From a virus, in IMG/VR virus record IMGVR_UViG_3300023223_000827, positions 1 to 37,841 of that record: 37,841 nt of DNA; one strand, 5' to 3'. The translations under genes and the position numbers were made by a program. Below are positions 16,290 through 24,618 of the stretch, in pieces; position 1 is the first letter of the stretch; each line of letters opens with the position of its first letter. The notes beneath the pieces are model-generated. The model was not told the origin of the DNA, made no database searches, and saw only the letters and a program-made list of their open reading frames with translations.

Positions 16290-18769
16290 GTATGAAAGAT
16301 TGCATTGAGAAGGGCGTTAAGGAAGGTTTGATGGATAAAAACCGTGGTGATGATGCTGCGGAGCTATTTGACGATCTTGAAACCAATTTCAAGCGGACGT
16401 TGCCGGGTTCTGAGGCTGAGGTCAAGGCTGCTGCGGAAACCATTCGTATTCAGAAAATGGATTTTGCTCACCGGCAGCGCAACAAACTTTTACAAACCCG
16501 TGCTGTGCGGGGAATGACAAAGAATCTCAAGGAATTCAAGACTGTCAAGGGTGAACAGAATTTTGCTGCTGCCCTGCAGGCTCATCTTGAATTTGATGAT
16601 CTGGCAAACTTCACCAATGTTTCTGCCCGCCACCAGGTTATCCGGGGTCAGTTTCATTCGACAATGGAGCGGGTGTTATCGACGTTCTCGCGAGATCTGG
16701 TTGGCCGGGTGCGTAATCCGGCAACTCTTAAAGATATGCTTAAAGAGATATTCGGACAGGATTCCGGCAATGTGGCGGCAAAACACCTTGCAAAGGCATG
16801 GACGGAGACGGCTGAAACGGCTCGTCTGCGTTTTAATCAGGCCGGTGGGCGTATTCCTAAGCGTTCTGACTGGGGTTTGCCCCAGAATCACAACAGCATG
16901 GCCGTGCGGGCCGCTGGGTTCGATACATGGCGCGAATTTATCTTTGATAAACTCGATTATAACCGGATGATCGACGAATCCACAGGCAAGCCGATTATTC
17001 CTGAGCGTGTCGAGCTTGCCTTGCAGGATGTTCATGAGACCATAGCTAATGAGGGTTTTAATAAATTAACACCTTCCGGGCTGGCTCGGGGTCGGTCGTT
17101 GGCAAATCGTCGGCTGGATCATCGTTTTCTTGTGTTCAAGTCTGCCGATGATTGGGCGGCTTATCAGGAGCGATTCGGGGATGGAACGGTTTTTGATACG
17201 ATGTTTGGTCATTTTGATGGTATGTCCAGGGATATTGCCCAGATGGAAATCCTGGGGCCGAATCCGCAGGCCGGTATGCGTTTCATGAAAGGTATTGTCA
17301 TGAAGGATGCTAAGGCCCGCGATACCAAGGGCAGGACGAACAAAAACTCCATAGCTGCCACGTCCCGTTTATGGGTTGCCGATTCGATGTTGAATATTAT
17401 AGATGGGTCTGCCTCAAGCCCGGTTCATTCAACTTGGGCAAACAGCATGGCCGGTCTGCGCAATGTTCTGGTTTCGGCTCAGTTGGGATCTGCTGCCATT
17501 TCTGCCATTACAGATGTTCATTTTCAGCGTATGGCCTCAAATATGGTTGGCCTTGAGCCTATGAAAGTTACTCGGCGTCTCGGTAAATTACTCAATCCTG
17601 CCAATGCTGAGGATCGGGCTTTTGCCGTGCGTATGGGCCTGATTGCAGAAACGGCCTCAACCCTGGCCGCTGCGCAGGCTCGTTATGTTGGTGAGATCTC
17701 CGGTCCTGAAATTACTCGGCGTCTTGCTGATGGTGTGTTGCGGGCTTCCGGACTATCAGCCTTAACGCAATCGGGCAAACATGCGTTCGGTTTGGAGTTC
17801 ATGGGGCTGCTTTCTGATAATGCCGGAAAGTCACTGGATCAACTTGTTGCTGGCAACAAAATGGATCAGGCTTTTGCCCGTGCCTTGCAGCGTTATGGCA
17901 TTGGAAAAGACAAATGGGATCTCGTTCGCAAGACAACACCGCTGGAAGAGCGCGGGGCGAAGTTTCTGCGGCCTGAGGATATCGCAGCCAGAACAGATAT
18001 GAATCCTGCGGCTGCAAGAGATCTGGCAAATCAGGTCATGGAAATGATTTTTACAGAAACCGAATATGCCGTGCCGACTGCCTCGATTCGAGGTCGAGCC
18101 ATTATGGGTGGTGGTTTGCGGCCTGGTACGCTGGCCGGTGAGATTATTCGATCCACCTTGATGTACAAATCCTTCCCGGTAACTTTGGTAATGACGCATT
18201 TACGGCGTGGAATGCTGCAACAAGGTGTCATTCAAAAAGGCCGGTATTTCGGTTCGCTGGTGCTTGGTACAACGGCCTGGGGGTACCTGGCCATGCAAGC
18301 CAAGGATATAAGCAAGGGCAGAGATCCGCGTGAGCTGAATGCTAATACCATGATGGCTGCTTTAGAGCAGGCTGGTGGCCTGGGTATCTTCGGGGACTTC
18401 CTGTTTTCCGACATGAACAGGTTCGATAGATCGCTCGGAGAAACGGTGGCCGGGCCGGTTGTTGGCTTTGTCGGGGACGTTCTGGGGTTGACGGCTGGCA
18501 ATGTTCAACAGGTGATTAAAGGTGAAGATCCTAAAATTGGCAGAGACATAACGCGATTTTTGCAGCATTATACGCCAGGTGGTTCGTTGTGGATGGGGCG
18601 GGCGGCTTATGAGCATATGGTTCTTGATCAATTACAGCGGTTATCTGATCCGCAGGCTGATCGTTCATTTCGTCGTAAGCGGCGGCGGCTGGAAAAAGAT
18701 TTTGGCTCCGGTTATTGGTGGAAGCCTGGTCAGGTTCTTCCATCCAGAACCCCTGATTTAATACCGTAA
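16286..18769 (+). CDS. Large internal virion (ejection) protein
   Basis: The 827-residue protein is the last gene before the tail fibre, where T7 places gp16. It is helix-rich, with an early MSMKDCIEKGVKEGLMDKNR segment and a central region of mixed hydrophobicity (LVSAQLGSAAISAITDVHF). Towards the C-terminus are GSLVLGTTAWGYLAMQAKDI and ETVAGPVVGFVGDVLGL, which could span membranes. The C-terminal YTPGGSLWMGRAAYEHMVLD and the basic segment after it are typical of the last ejection protein in BPP-1-like podoviruses. ATG 16286 has GGAG 8 bases upstream and overlaps the previous stop (ATGA). No lytic transglycosylase motif was recognised. Confidence 0.75.
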   Translation: MSMKDCIEKGVKEGLMDKNRGDDAAELFDDLETNFKRTLPGSEAEVKAAAETIRIQKMDFAHRQRNKLLQTRAVRGMTKNLKEFKTVKGEQNFAAALQAHLEFDDLANFTNVSARHQVIRGQFHSTMERVLSTFSRDLVGRVRNPATLKDMLKEIFGQDSGNVAAKHLAKAWTETAETARLRFNQAGGRIPKRSDWGLPQNHNSMAVRAAGFDTWREFIFDKLDYNRMIDESTGKPIIPERVELALQDVHETIANEGFNKLTPSGLARGRSLANRRLDHRFLVFKSADDWAAYQERFGDGTVFDTMFGHFDGMSRDIAQMEILGPNPQAGMRFMKGIVMKDAKARDTKGRTNKNSIAATSRLWVADSMLNIIDGSASSPVHSTWANSMAGLRNVLVSAQLGSAAISAITDVHFQRMASNMVGLEPMKVTRRLGKLLNPANAEDRAFAVRMGLIAETASTLAAAQARYVGEISGPEITRRLADGVLRASGLSALTQSGKHAFGLEFMGLLSDNAGKSLDQLVAGNKMDQAFARALQRYGIGKDKWDLVRKTTPLEERGAKFLRPEDIAARTDMNPAAARDLANQVMEMIFTETEYAVPTASIRGRAIMGGGLRPGTLAGEIIRSTLMYKSFPVTLVMTHLRRGMLQQGVIQKGRYFGSLVLGTTAWGYLAMQAKDISKGRDPRELNANTMMAALEQAGGLGIFGDFLFSDMNRFDRSLGETVAGPVVGFVGDVLGLTAGNVQQVIKGEDPKIGRDITRFLQHYTPGGSLWMGRAAYEHMVLDQLQRLSDPQADRSFRRKRRRLEKDFGSGYWWKPGQVLPSRTPDLIP

Positions 18770-18782
18770 TTGGAGATAAGTC

Positions 18783-21062
18783 ATGACAATTGATAATGAT
18801 AATAGTTCGTGGAATGATGTTGGCGATAATGTTGTCACTAGCTTTTTCTTCGATAACCTGGTTGTAAAAGATACTGATCTGGATGTTTATCTGGATGGTA
18901 TTCTGAAAACGATTGTGGTTGATTATAATGTTACTGGTGCCGGAACGGATGCAGGCTCGGTTGATTTCATGGTGGCTCCGGGTCTTGGTGTTGCGGTGGC
19001 AATTATCCGAAATACGGAAGAGGATCAACAAACAGCCTATCCATTTAACGGGCCTTTCCCGGCGATCTCTCATGAGGCGGCTCTTGATAAGCTGACCATT
19101 ATTTCCCAGGAAAACACCCGCGATCTGAAAAAGACTCTGCGGTTTAGACAATTCTCTTTGATCGAGAATATCTTTGTTGATGATCCGGTCGGTGACGCTA
19201 TTCTGGTTCATAGCGCCGATGGTCTGACGATTATCAACGGTCCCTCTGTTCAGGGATTGATCACGTCAATTACCGGCGGTGCGACGACCCGTCCGGTTGT
19301 TATTGTGACTGATGACCTGGATGTATCTACCGGGTTTACAACAGAAACTTTCTTTTCGGTATTTCCGGCTGATGCTGATACTCAGGTTGTTATAACGATT
19401 CCGGATGCCACTACGGGCGGATTCGTCGGAGGGCTGGAAGGACAGTTCAAGCTATCTTCTGAGGGATCTATTCTTTTGACGACACCAACCGTTCCGCCTG
19501 AAACCAATATCGATGGTCAAATTGATCAGGTTATTGCCGATCTGGGGGCGGCTTTGACGGTTATCGCGGATGTTGTTAACTCGGAATGGTCGGTATCGCA
19601 GGACAGTCGCCCAACGGAAGGAATTGGCTTGACCATCTTCGCGACGACAACAGCGGATCCGATTATAGCGGGTTATTCTGTCGCCGTTACGAGTAATGAT
19701 GATGGCAGGTATGATGATCCTGCCGTTGTTGTGACTACGGTGGTAATAACCAATGCTGCGATTGATAGATCAACCGCCGAAGAAACATCCGTTTTTATTG
19801 CCGATGCGGGGGCGGTTGGTGATTTACTGGATGCGGATTTGGTGATTACGGTTGTGACAAATATTACCCCATCCAATGCCAGAACAGTTCAGTTTTTCAG
19901 TTCATTATATGTTCGTGATAGCGGTGGGACAGAGGTCTTGATCAAGGAAACAGCAAACAGCGGGATCGTAACATCGCTGGCTGCGGAACAAACTCTTCTG
20001 TTCTCAAATGTGACGGCGGAAATAGATATTACCGATCGTCTGGTCATAAAAACATTTGCTTTCAAGACTTCGGCGGGTGGTACAAATCCGGCTGTTCAGT
20101 TTCCGGTCGGTGGATTGTTGCCGTCTGATATTCCAGCGCGAGTCAAAGTGCCTCAATCGTTGACTTCGGCTCAATCGCATAATTCTCTTTTGGGTTTGCA
20201 GGGTGGTATTCCGACCGAATTTTACCATATGTCGCAAGTTCAGAATGATGGTTTTCCGGGTACCCGCGGTTCCGGTATCGCCGTTGCCAGCACAATTGTC
20301 GCGGGCGCGTCTAAATATGCGGAACTAACAGGCGGCGGAACTGTTGATAAAATCACGGTTGCGATTAACCGGGAACTTATTTTCAAATGTATAGCTGCAA
20401 CCACATTTCCAAACAGCGTTGATATAATCACGGTAGATGGTGTGGATCTTATTATATCCGCCGGGGGCATTGTTGAATTCATTTCGGTTGCTGCGGATAA
20501 AGTACAGGTTTTGAGTGGTGGTGTAGCTGGTGGAGGCTGGATACTTGTTGAAACAGTGACCCTGACCGGCAATGCTTCAGAAGTTTTAGGGGAAGGTAAT
20601 ATTGATGCCGGTTTTGACTATCAAATTCGAGGCAAACAAATAAAGCCTAGCGTAGATTTGACAAATGTTAACGCTTTACGAGTTCAAATTGGCACAGGCG
20701 GTGGTCCAACTTATCAGGTGACTGGCTATAAATCTCTACAGTTAAGCGGTCAAGACGCGGCGGCTCAAGTTGCTGAGGATGCTCAAACCGCTGGTTTCCT
20801 TGCTTCTGCTTTTGGAAATAGTGGGGGTGCAGCAGCAGGAGAAACTTTTGATTTCACAATGGAGATTAACAATCCTGCAACAAATCAAGCTCACCGCAGC
20901 ATTTCTCTATCTTCAGGAGCTGATAACACAGGTCAAGAGAATGCAGGTATATTCGGCAGTAGTCGGGCGACGGCAGAAGTTGGGACAGGATTTAGAGTAT
21001 TGCCAGGTACAGGGGTGCTTCAAACCGGAGAACTTCAACTTTACAAAAGGGCTAATTCATAA
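18783..21062 (+). CDS. Tail fibre or spike protein
   Basis: The 759-residue protein would bind the host surface. The N-terminal 130 residues resemble the T7 gp17 attachment domain (SFFFDNLVVKDTDLDVYLDG, IRNTEEDQQTAYPF, EAALDKLTIISQENTRDLK). The middle is repetitive beta-rich sequence with many T, V, I and D residues. The C-terminal 160 residues (from about 20575) form a separate Gly-rich beta domain ending in LQTGELQLYKRANS. That segment is visibly AT-richer than the rest, suggesting an exchanged receptor-binding tip. ATG 18783 follows GGAG. No reverse transcriptase or template repeat of a diversity-generating element is present, unlike in BPP-1. Confidence 0.85.
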   Translation: MTIDNDNSSWNDVGDNVVTSFFFDNLVVKDTDLDVYLDGILKTIVVDYNVTGAGTDAGSVDFMVAPGLGVAVAIIRNTEEDQQTAYPFNGPFPAISHEAALDKLTIISQENTRDLKKTLRFRQFSLIENIFVDDPVGDAILVHSADGLTIINGPSVQGLITSITGGATTRPVVIVTDDLDVSTGFTTETFFSVFPADADTQVVITIPDATTGGFVGGLEGQFKLSSEGSILLTTPTVPPETNIDGQIDQVIADLGAALTVIADVVNSEWSVSQDSRPTEGIGLTIFATTTADPIIAGYSVAVTSNDDGRYDDPAVVVTTVVITNAAIDRSTAEETSVFIADAGAVGDLLDADLVITVVTNITPSNARTVQFFSSLYVRDSGGTEVLIKETANSGIVTSLAAEQTLLFSNVTAEIDITDRLVIKTFAFKTSAGGTNPAVQFPVGGLLPSDIPARVKVPQSLTSAQSHNSLLGLQGGIPTEFYHMSQVQNDGFPGTRGSGIAVASTIVAGASKYAELTGGGTVDKITVAINRELIFKCIAATTFPNSVDIITVDGVDLIISAGGIVEFISVAADKVQVLSGGVAGGGWILVETVTLTGNASEVLGEGNIDAGFDYQIRGKQIKPSVDLTNVNALRVQIGTGGGPTYQVTGYKSLQLSGQDAAAQVAEDAQTAGFLASAFGNSGGAAAGETFDFTMEINNPATNQAHRSISLSSGADNTGQENAGIFGSSRATAEVGTGFRVLPGTGVLQTGELQLYKRANS

Positions 21063-21748
21063 TGTATACCATAGTCACAGAATGGGTCGGCAATAAGATA
21101 AAGTCTGATTGTCGTGCAGCTGATGAAATAGAAGCTATTGAAAAATTAGCGATTGTCGTTGCTGAAGGATATGCCGATGCGTTTTATGCATTAACGCCTA
21201 TTGGGGATTGTGCTTATTGGGTTGTTGACCCTGTCGCTAAAACGTTGACTTTTGATGCTTCTCAAAACATGTCTGACAAAATAGATAATTTATTATCTGA
21301 TGTAAAAATCAAGATTTCGGGTGCTATGTCGGATCGCCTCAAGCAGGGTATTATCTGGAAATACAACAATGGCGGAACACCTTATTCGATCAGCATCGAT
21401 GAAGGAATGCAAAAACTGTTCAGTTATACCGCTACGTTGCGCGGTGAAGGCCGGACAAATTCACATGCTGGAAAGGTTCGCCAGGGCAATGTTGAATTCA
21501 ATATCAATGATACCGGTATGGAAGAACTTTCCATTTTTGCCGGTGAATGGGGATTGGCGATACAGCGCAAGTCCTGGGATGCTGAGGACGCGGTAACAAC
21601 ATATGTCGATACTCATACTGATGTTGAAAATGTGGCCTATCTTGAATCATTTAATCCATTGACGATCGACTGGACAATTGACTGGTCACAGGATCCCCAG
21701 AATAATGGTAAGGGTTGGACTGATGATACTGTTCTACAGGTTCCGTGA
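21062..21748 (+). CDS. Protein encoded after the tail fibre, possible fibre accessory
   Basis: The 228-residue protein starts inside the fibre stop codon (TAATG) and so is made together with the fibre. The family is not recognised. Residues 1-90 (MYTIVTEWVGNKIKSDCRAADE onwards) share the AT-rich composition of the fibre tip. The remainder (DRLKQGIIWKYNNGGTPYSI, WTIDWSQDPQNNGKGW) returns to the genome average. A fibre assembly chaperone or second fibre component is suggested by position only. The gene ends with an overlap to the following small gene. Confidence 0.7.
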   Translation: MYTIVTEWVGNKIKSDCRAADEIEAIEKLAIVVAEGYADAFYALTPIGDCAYWVVDPVAKTLTFDASQNMSDKIDNLLSDVKIKISGAMSDRLKQGIIWKYNNGGTPYSISIDEGMQKLFSYTATLRGEGRTNSHAGKVRQGNVEFNINDTGMEELSIFAGEWGLAIQRKSWDAEDAVTTYVDTHTDVENVAYLESFNPLTIDWTIDWSQDPQNNGKGWTDDTVLQVP

Positions 21749-21927
21749 TGGCGGGACTGGCATCAAACCGGGATTCAAATAGTAAACTTTCGCAGGCACT
21801 GTCTGAAATATCGAGTCGGCCTGTAACGGGAGGAAATCAAAATGACACCCAGCAAATCGCAAGTCTCCGGGCAAGGCCCATTAAATCCATCCCGGATAAA
21901 AAGAAAAAGAACCGGTCTCGATCATAA
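21748..21927 (+). CDS. Small basic protein, function unknown
   Basis: This 59-residue protein (ATG 21748; an in-frame GTG lies 3 bases before) has no membrane segment and ends in a very basic tail (DKKKKNRSRS). Its start overlaps the preceding stop by 1 base, and its last 86 bases overlap the next gene in another frame. CAGG 8-10 bases upstream is a weak binding site. It is kept because it would otherwise leave a gap of about 90 bases before the next start. It may be only a leader for that gene. Confidence 0.5.
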   Translation: MAGLASNRDSNSKLSQALSEISSRPVTGGNQNDTQQIASLRARPIKSIPDKKKKNRSRS

Positions 21928-22597
21928 ACTGCCGGTTATTTTCGTGATTCTGTGGTTCGTCTGTGAGTTTTTACCGGCCTTGATCCCGTCGGAAACAGGT
22001 ATTGATCTGTATTGGGATTTATATTTTTATTCTGAGGATCTGTCGACGATCTTTCTTGCCCTGTCATTTTATACCGCCCTGTCCTATACGTCGGTTATTC
22101 TCAAGGGTTTGTCTCTGAGCGCGGTTGTGATCTCCATCGGTCTGATTGCAACTAACATCCTGGTTGACGTGGTAGGTTTTCCGCAAAAGCATTCAACCGC
22201 CCTAGTGATCGGCTGTTGTCTATATGCTCTCCAGTTGTACATGACCAGATTTATTTTCAGTGTTAATGAGGAGTATCAGAATCCGGAGCCGGATACGATT
22301 TACCTGGTTGTGACAAAACCACATGACCTGTGGGGGATGGCCGGTTTATTCTGGTCCGGGATTGGCGGCGGGTTTTCCGCTTATGTTAATGGGTATTGTT
22401 ATTGGTTCAGTCGTGAAAAGGGTGTTATGATCAGGGAATACACTCCTGATTATTACAAAGGCAGAAAATTGATTTATTGTGGTCCGGCAACTCTGGAGAA
22501 GACAGAGGATCTTGATTCTCTTGTCGGGCGAAAATGGTCAATCTGGAATAATTGTTTTGTCGTATTTGGTAGGTGGCGGAGAACCTGGCATGTCTGA
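21842..22597 (+). CDS. Four-helix membrane protein with possible cysteine-hydrolase tail
   Basis: The 251-residue protein has a basic N-terminus and four predicted membrane segments (about residues 30-50, 65-86, 88-112 and 120-140). The soluble C-terminal half runs from YLVVTKPHDLWGMAGLF and SAYVNGYCYWFSREKGV to LDSLVGRKWSIWNNCFVVF. The His near residue 160 and the Cys in WNNC resemble the arrangement in permuted papain-like (NlpC/LRAT-type) folds. This is inference from pattern only. GGGAGG lies 8 bases before ATG 21842, one of the strongest binding sites in the window. As first gene of the lysis block it could be a holin or a membrane-anchored hydrolase. Confidence 0.7.
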   Translation: MTPSKSQVSGQGPLNPSRIKRKRTGLDHKLPVIFVILWFVCEFLPALIPSETGIDLYWDLYFYSEDLSTIFLALSFYTALSYTSVILKGLSLSAVVISIGLIATNILVDVVGFPQKHSTALVIGCCLYALQLYMTRFIFSVNEEYQNPEPDTIYLVVTKPHDLWGMAGLFWSGIGGGFSAYVNGYCYWFSREKGVMIREYTPDYYKGRKLIYCGPATLEKTEDLDSLVGRKWSIWNNCFVVFGRWRRTWHV

Positions 22598-22787
22598 AAC
22601 TAAAACATATGAGGACGGACTTCTTGATGGGAAAATTCAATCCCATGAAGATCGTCTTGATGCACACAGCAAGAGGATGGATGGCCATTCTGCAAGACTG
22701 CGTATTCTTGAGCGGGTTGCTTGGGCAATCATGGGCACGGCAGTAATTATTCAATTCTGGCCAGCACTCAACAAATTATTTAACTGA
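22590..22787 (+). CDS. XhlA-like holin-associated membrane protein
   Basis: The 65-residue protein has a coiled-coil-prone N-terminal part (IQSHEDRLDAHSKRMDGHSARLRILERV) followed by one hydrophobic helix (AWAIMGTAVIIQF) near the C-terminus. That is the layout of XhlA/haemolysin-type proteins, which work with holins at the inner membrane. ATG 22590 overlaps the upstream gene by 8 bases. It directly precedes the cell-wall hydrolase, supporting a lysis role. Confidence 0.75.
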   Translation: MSETKTYEDGLLDGKIQSHEDRLDAHSKRMDGHSARLRILERVAWAIMGTAVIIQFWPALNKLFN

Positions 22788-22802
22788 AAAGAGAGAAAGC
22801 GA

Positions 22803-23240
22803 ATGACGAAATATGGTGATATCAGTGCAGTTGATATTCTGGCCAGGACGATTTATGGCGAAGCGCGGGGCGAAAAGTTTTTGGGTAAACTGGCAGTGGC
22901 CTGCGTGGTGATGAACCGTGTACATGCCGATCTCAACAACGATAATAAGCCGGACTGGTGGGGGGAAGGTGTCAAGGCCATCTGCCTAAAACCTTATCAG
23001 TTCTCCTGCTGGCTGGAAAACGATCCGAATCTGGAACACATCACGACAGTGCATGACGGATACGAGGATTTTCTGGTATGCCTGGCCATTGCTGCCGGTG
23101 CCATGGCTGGTGATTTTGAGGATGTGACGGGCGGGGCGACTCATTATCACACTAAGGCGATTATTCCGGCCTGGGCTAATGGTAAAGAGTGGTCTGCACT
23201 GATCGGCAACCACATCTTTTATGCGGGCATCGAGTCATGA
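22803..23240 (+). CDS. Cell-wall hydrolase, SleB (Hydrolase_2) type endolysin
   Basis: The 145-residue protein matches the SleB-type hydrolase family: LARTIYGEARGE near the N-terminus with the conserved Glu (E20), LAVACVVMNRV, the AICLKPYQFSCW segment, and THYHTKAIIPAWA near the end. It should cleave peptidoglycan at the end of infection. There is no signal peptide, so it needs a holin to reach the wall. ATG 22803 has GAGAG 7 bases upstream. Its stop overlaps the lipase start (ATGA). Confidence 0.9.
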   Translation: MTKYGDISAVDILARTIYGEARGEKFLGKLAVACVVMNRVHADLNNDNKPDWWGEGVKAICLKPYQFSCWLENDPNLEHITTVHDGYEDFLVCLAIAAGAMAGDFEDVTGGATHYHTKAIIPAWANGKEWSALIGNHIFYAGIES

Positions 23241-23989
23241 CCCGAAATCTGATCTTTGATTTCGATGGAACCAACAACGGGCCGCTTGATACGTATCCGA
23301 CGAATATCAGAATCATGCATCTGAATTTGTCTGATAACAATCAGGTGGCTTTTTATTATCCCGGACCTGGTGAAGAGAACGAGGGTACCAGCATCGGGGA
23401 ACTGCTCGGGGCGGCTTTTGGAATTGGTTGTCGAGAGATTGTCCAGAGGGCTGTTGATGCTTTTGTTGCCGTGTACATGCCGGGAGACAGAATTTATGCC
23501 AACGCGTTCAGCCGCGGGGCGGTGGTTTCCCGGTTGTTTGCCAAGGCGATCACGGACATGGATTATGAAATTGAGTTGCTGTGTCTTTTTGATACGGTTG
23601 AAGGCGTCGGGCTGTTTGGAAATCTGGATATTTCGCCAAAGGTCAAGCGGGTACGACACGCCGTTGCCCTGCATGAGGACCGAAAAACGTTTGAACCTAA
23701 CCTGGTGAATGCGCGGGACGGGGTTGAGGAAGTCTGGTTCCGGGGTAATCATGCGGATATCGGCGGCGGATATGAAGATGCCGGGCTGAGTAACATCGTT
23801 TTGGATTACATGATCAACCAGGCGGAGCTTGCCGGATTAAAATTTGTATCGATGTCGGAGCGACGAAAGACACCGGGCATGGAGCCACACAGAGAATCCG
23901 GCATATGGAGACGGGAAGACAGAATTATCGGGGTTCAGGTTGATGGTGAATGGACCGGCCTTGCTGGGCGTGAATTCGCATATTCCTGA
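23237..23989 (+). CDS. DUF2235 (Tle1-like) alpha/beta-hydrolase, putative phospholipase
   Basis: The 250-residue protein carries the hallmarks of DUF2235: an N-terminal FDFDGTNN segment (residues 7-14), the nucleophile elbow AFSRGA with Ser92, FDTVEG with Asp119, and GNHADIGGGY with His172. Related Tle1 proteins are phospholipases delivered by type VI secretion. In this family the elbow is usually GFSRG; here Ala90 replaces the first Gly. It is shorter than Tle1 effectors and has no signal peptide or added domain. The ATGA overlap with the endolysin places it in the lysis operon. No Rz/Rz1 pair is visible, so disrupting membranes at lysis is an attractive role; a superinfection or toxin role is the alternative. 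ATG 23237 is chosen over the upstream in-frame extension, which lies inside the endolysin gene. Confidence 0.85.
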   Translation: MTRNLIFDFDGTNNGPLDTYPTNIRIMHLNLSDNNQVAFYYPGPGEENEGTSIGELLGAAFGIGCREIVQRAVDAFVAVYMPGDRIYANAFSRGAVVSRLFAKAITDMDYEIELLCLFDTVEGVGLFGNLDISPKVKRVRHAVALHEDRKTFEPNLVNARDGVEEVWFRGNHADIGGGYEDAGLSNIVLDYMINQAELAGLKFVSMSERRKTPGMEPHRESGIWRREDRIIGVQVDGEWTGLAGREFAYS

Positions 23990-24001
23990 AGACAGCCTAA
24001 A

Positions 24002-24039
24002 ACAAAAAAAAGAACCCCGCCTTTAAACAAGGGCGGGGT
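24002..24039. terminator. Bidirectional terminator between late and leftward operons
   Basis: AACCCCGCC and GGCGGGGTT flank a short TTTAAACAAG loop (about 24012-24039). Read leftward, the stem is followed by a run of eight T (the A-run at 24004-24011), a textbook intrinsic terminator for the operon ending at 24081. Read rightward, the stem is followed by a poorer T run and would end the lysis operon less efficiently. Confidence 0.9.
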
Positions 24040-24062
24040 TAAGTTTGCGAGAGTTTCTTTAT

Positions 24063-24076
24063 GCCATGTACATGGC
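24063..24076. repeat. Palindrome GCCATGTACATGGC, copy 1
   Basis: A perfect 14-base palindrome just beyond the 3' end of the MazG-like gene. Its core CATGTACATG recurs at 25599, 26824 and 36471 and nowhere else that I can see. It could be a protein binding site; here it is not at a start codon of any evident gene. Confidence 0.7.
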
Positions 24077-24080
24077 TAAA

Positions 24081-24392
24081 TTATTCCGGTTTTTCAGTCT
24101 GCATATATACCAGGAGTTTCCGTCTTTTGTCCTGGGCTCCGTTCTCAATCGCAACCGGCAAAATCATTTCTTCTGCTTTAAGCTTGTCAACCATCACCAA
24201 CAAGTTACCGATTTCATGACCTAATCGATAACTGTTGGTGTGGTTCTGGCCGGGTTCGATCTCGTTCATGCCGAAACGCTGAGCCTTGGTGATCCGTTGA
24301 ATGACTTCCGCGCATTCTTCTGTGGTGATCTGAAGAATTTCGTTTTCGTAATCCGTCGGCGGCGGACAGGGTGATTTGTATTTTTGAGTCAT
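24081..24392 (-). CDS. MazG-like nucleotide pyrophosphohydrolase
   Basis: The 103-residue, all-helical protein has TTEECAEVIQRITKAQRFGM (EE..E motif at 25-29) and LGHEIGNLLVMVDKL (60-69). This is the pattern of phage MazG-type NTP pyrophosphohydrolases, which hydrolyse nucleoside triphosphates. The usual second motif is E..D; here the Asp is Asn63, so metal binding or activity may be altered. ATG 24392 has AGAGGA 9 bases upstream and overlaps the preceding gene (ATGA). Last gene of the leftward operon. Confidence 0.75.
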   Translation of the reverse strand: MTQKYKSPCPPPTDYENEILQITTEECAEVIQRITKAQRFGMNEIEPGQNHTNSYRLGHEIGNLLVMVDKLKAEEMILPVAIENGAQDKRRKLLVYMQTEKPE

Positions 24393-24616
24393 GGTCTGTT
24401 ATCCTCTTGGTCTTTGGCTTTAATTAACCAGGTTTCACAAAGGCCAGTATGATCAACAGCGACGCGTTCAAAAAACTCTTGTGGATATTTATTATTAAAT
24501 CCTGTTGTTTTGCCCCCAGCAGGAGTTCCTTTTACTTCAACAATTTCATAACCGTCATCTTGAAGAAACTTGATGAATGCCTCTGTAATTAATTTTCTAA
24601 CTGTTCCAGGGGGCAT
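24389..24616 (-). CDS. Small hypothetical protein
   Basis: The 75-residue protein is not recognised. It begins PPGTVRKLITEAFIKFLQDDGY, continues with a Gly/Lys/Thr-rich stretch (GTPAGGKTTGFNNKYP) and ends acidic. The GTPAGGKTTG stretch is not a proper Walker A. AGGAG lies 6 bases before ATG 24616. It sits between the recombinase and the MazG-like gene and overlaps the latter by 4 bases. Confidence 0.75.
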   Translation of the reverse strand: MPPGTVRKLITEAFIKFLQDDGYEIVEVKGTPAGGKTTGFNNKYPQEFFERVAVDHTGLCETWLIKAKDQEDNRP

Positions 24617-24618
24617 AA

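Noticed and set aside
18783-21748. A diversity-generating retroelement, as in the related phage BPP-1
   Set aside because: No reverse transcriptase gene and no adenine-substituted template/variable repeat pair is seen near the fibre or elsewhere.
24389-24616. GTPAGGKTTG as a P-loop
   Set aside because: The spacing does not fit GxxxxGK[ST] in a beta-loop-helix context, and the protein is too small, with no Walker B.
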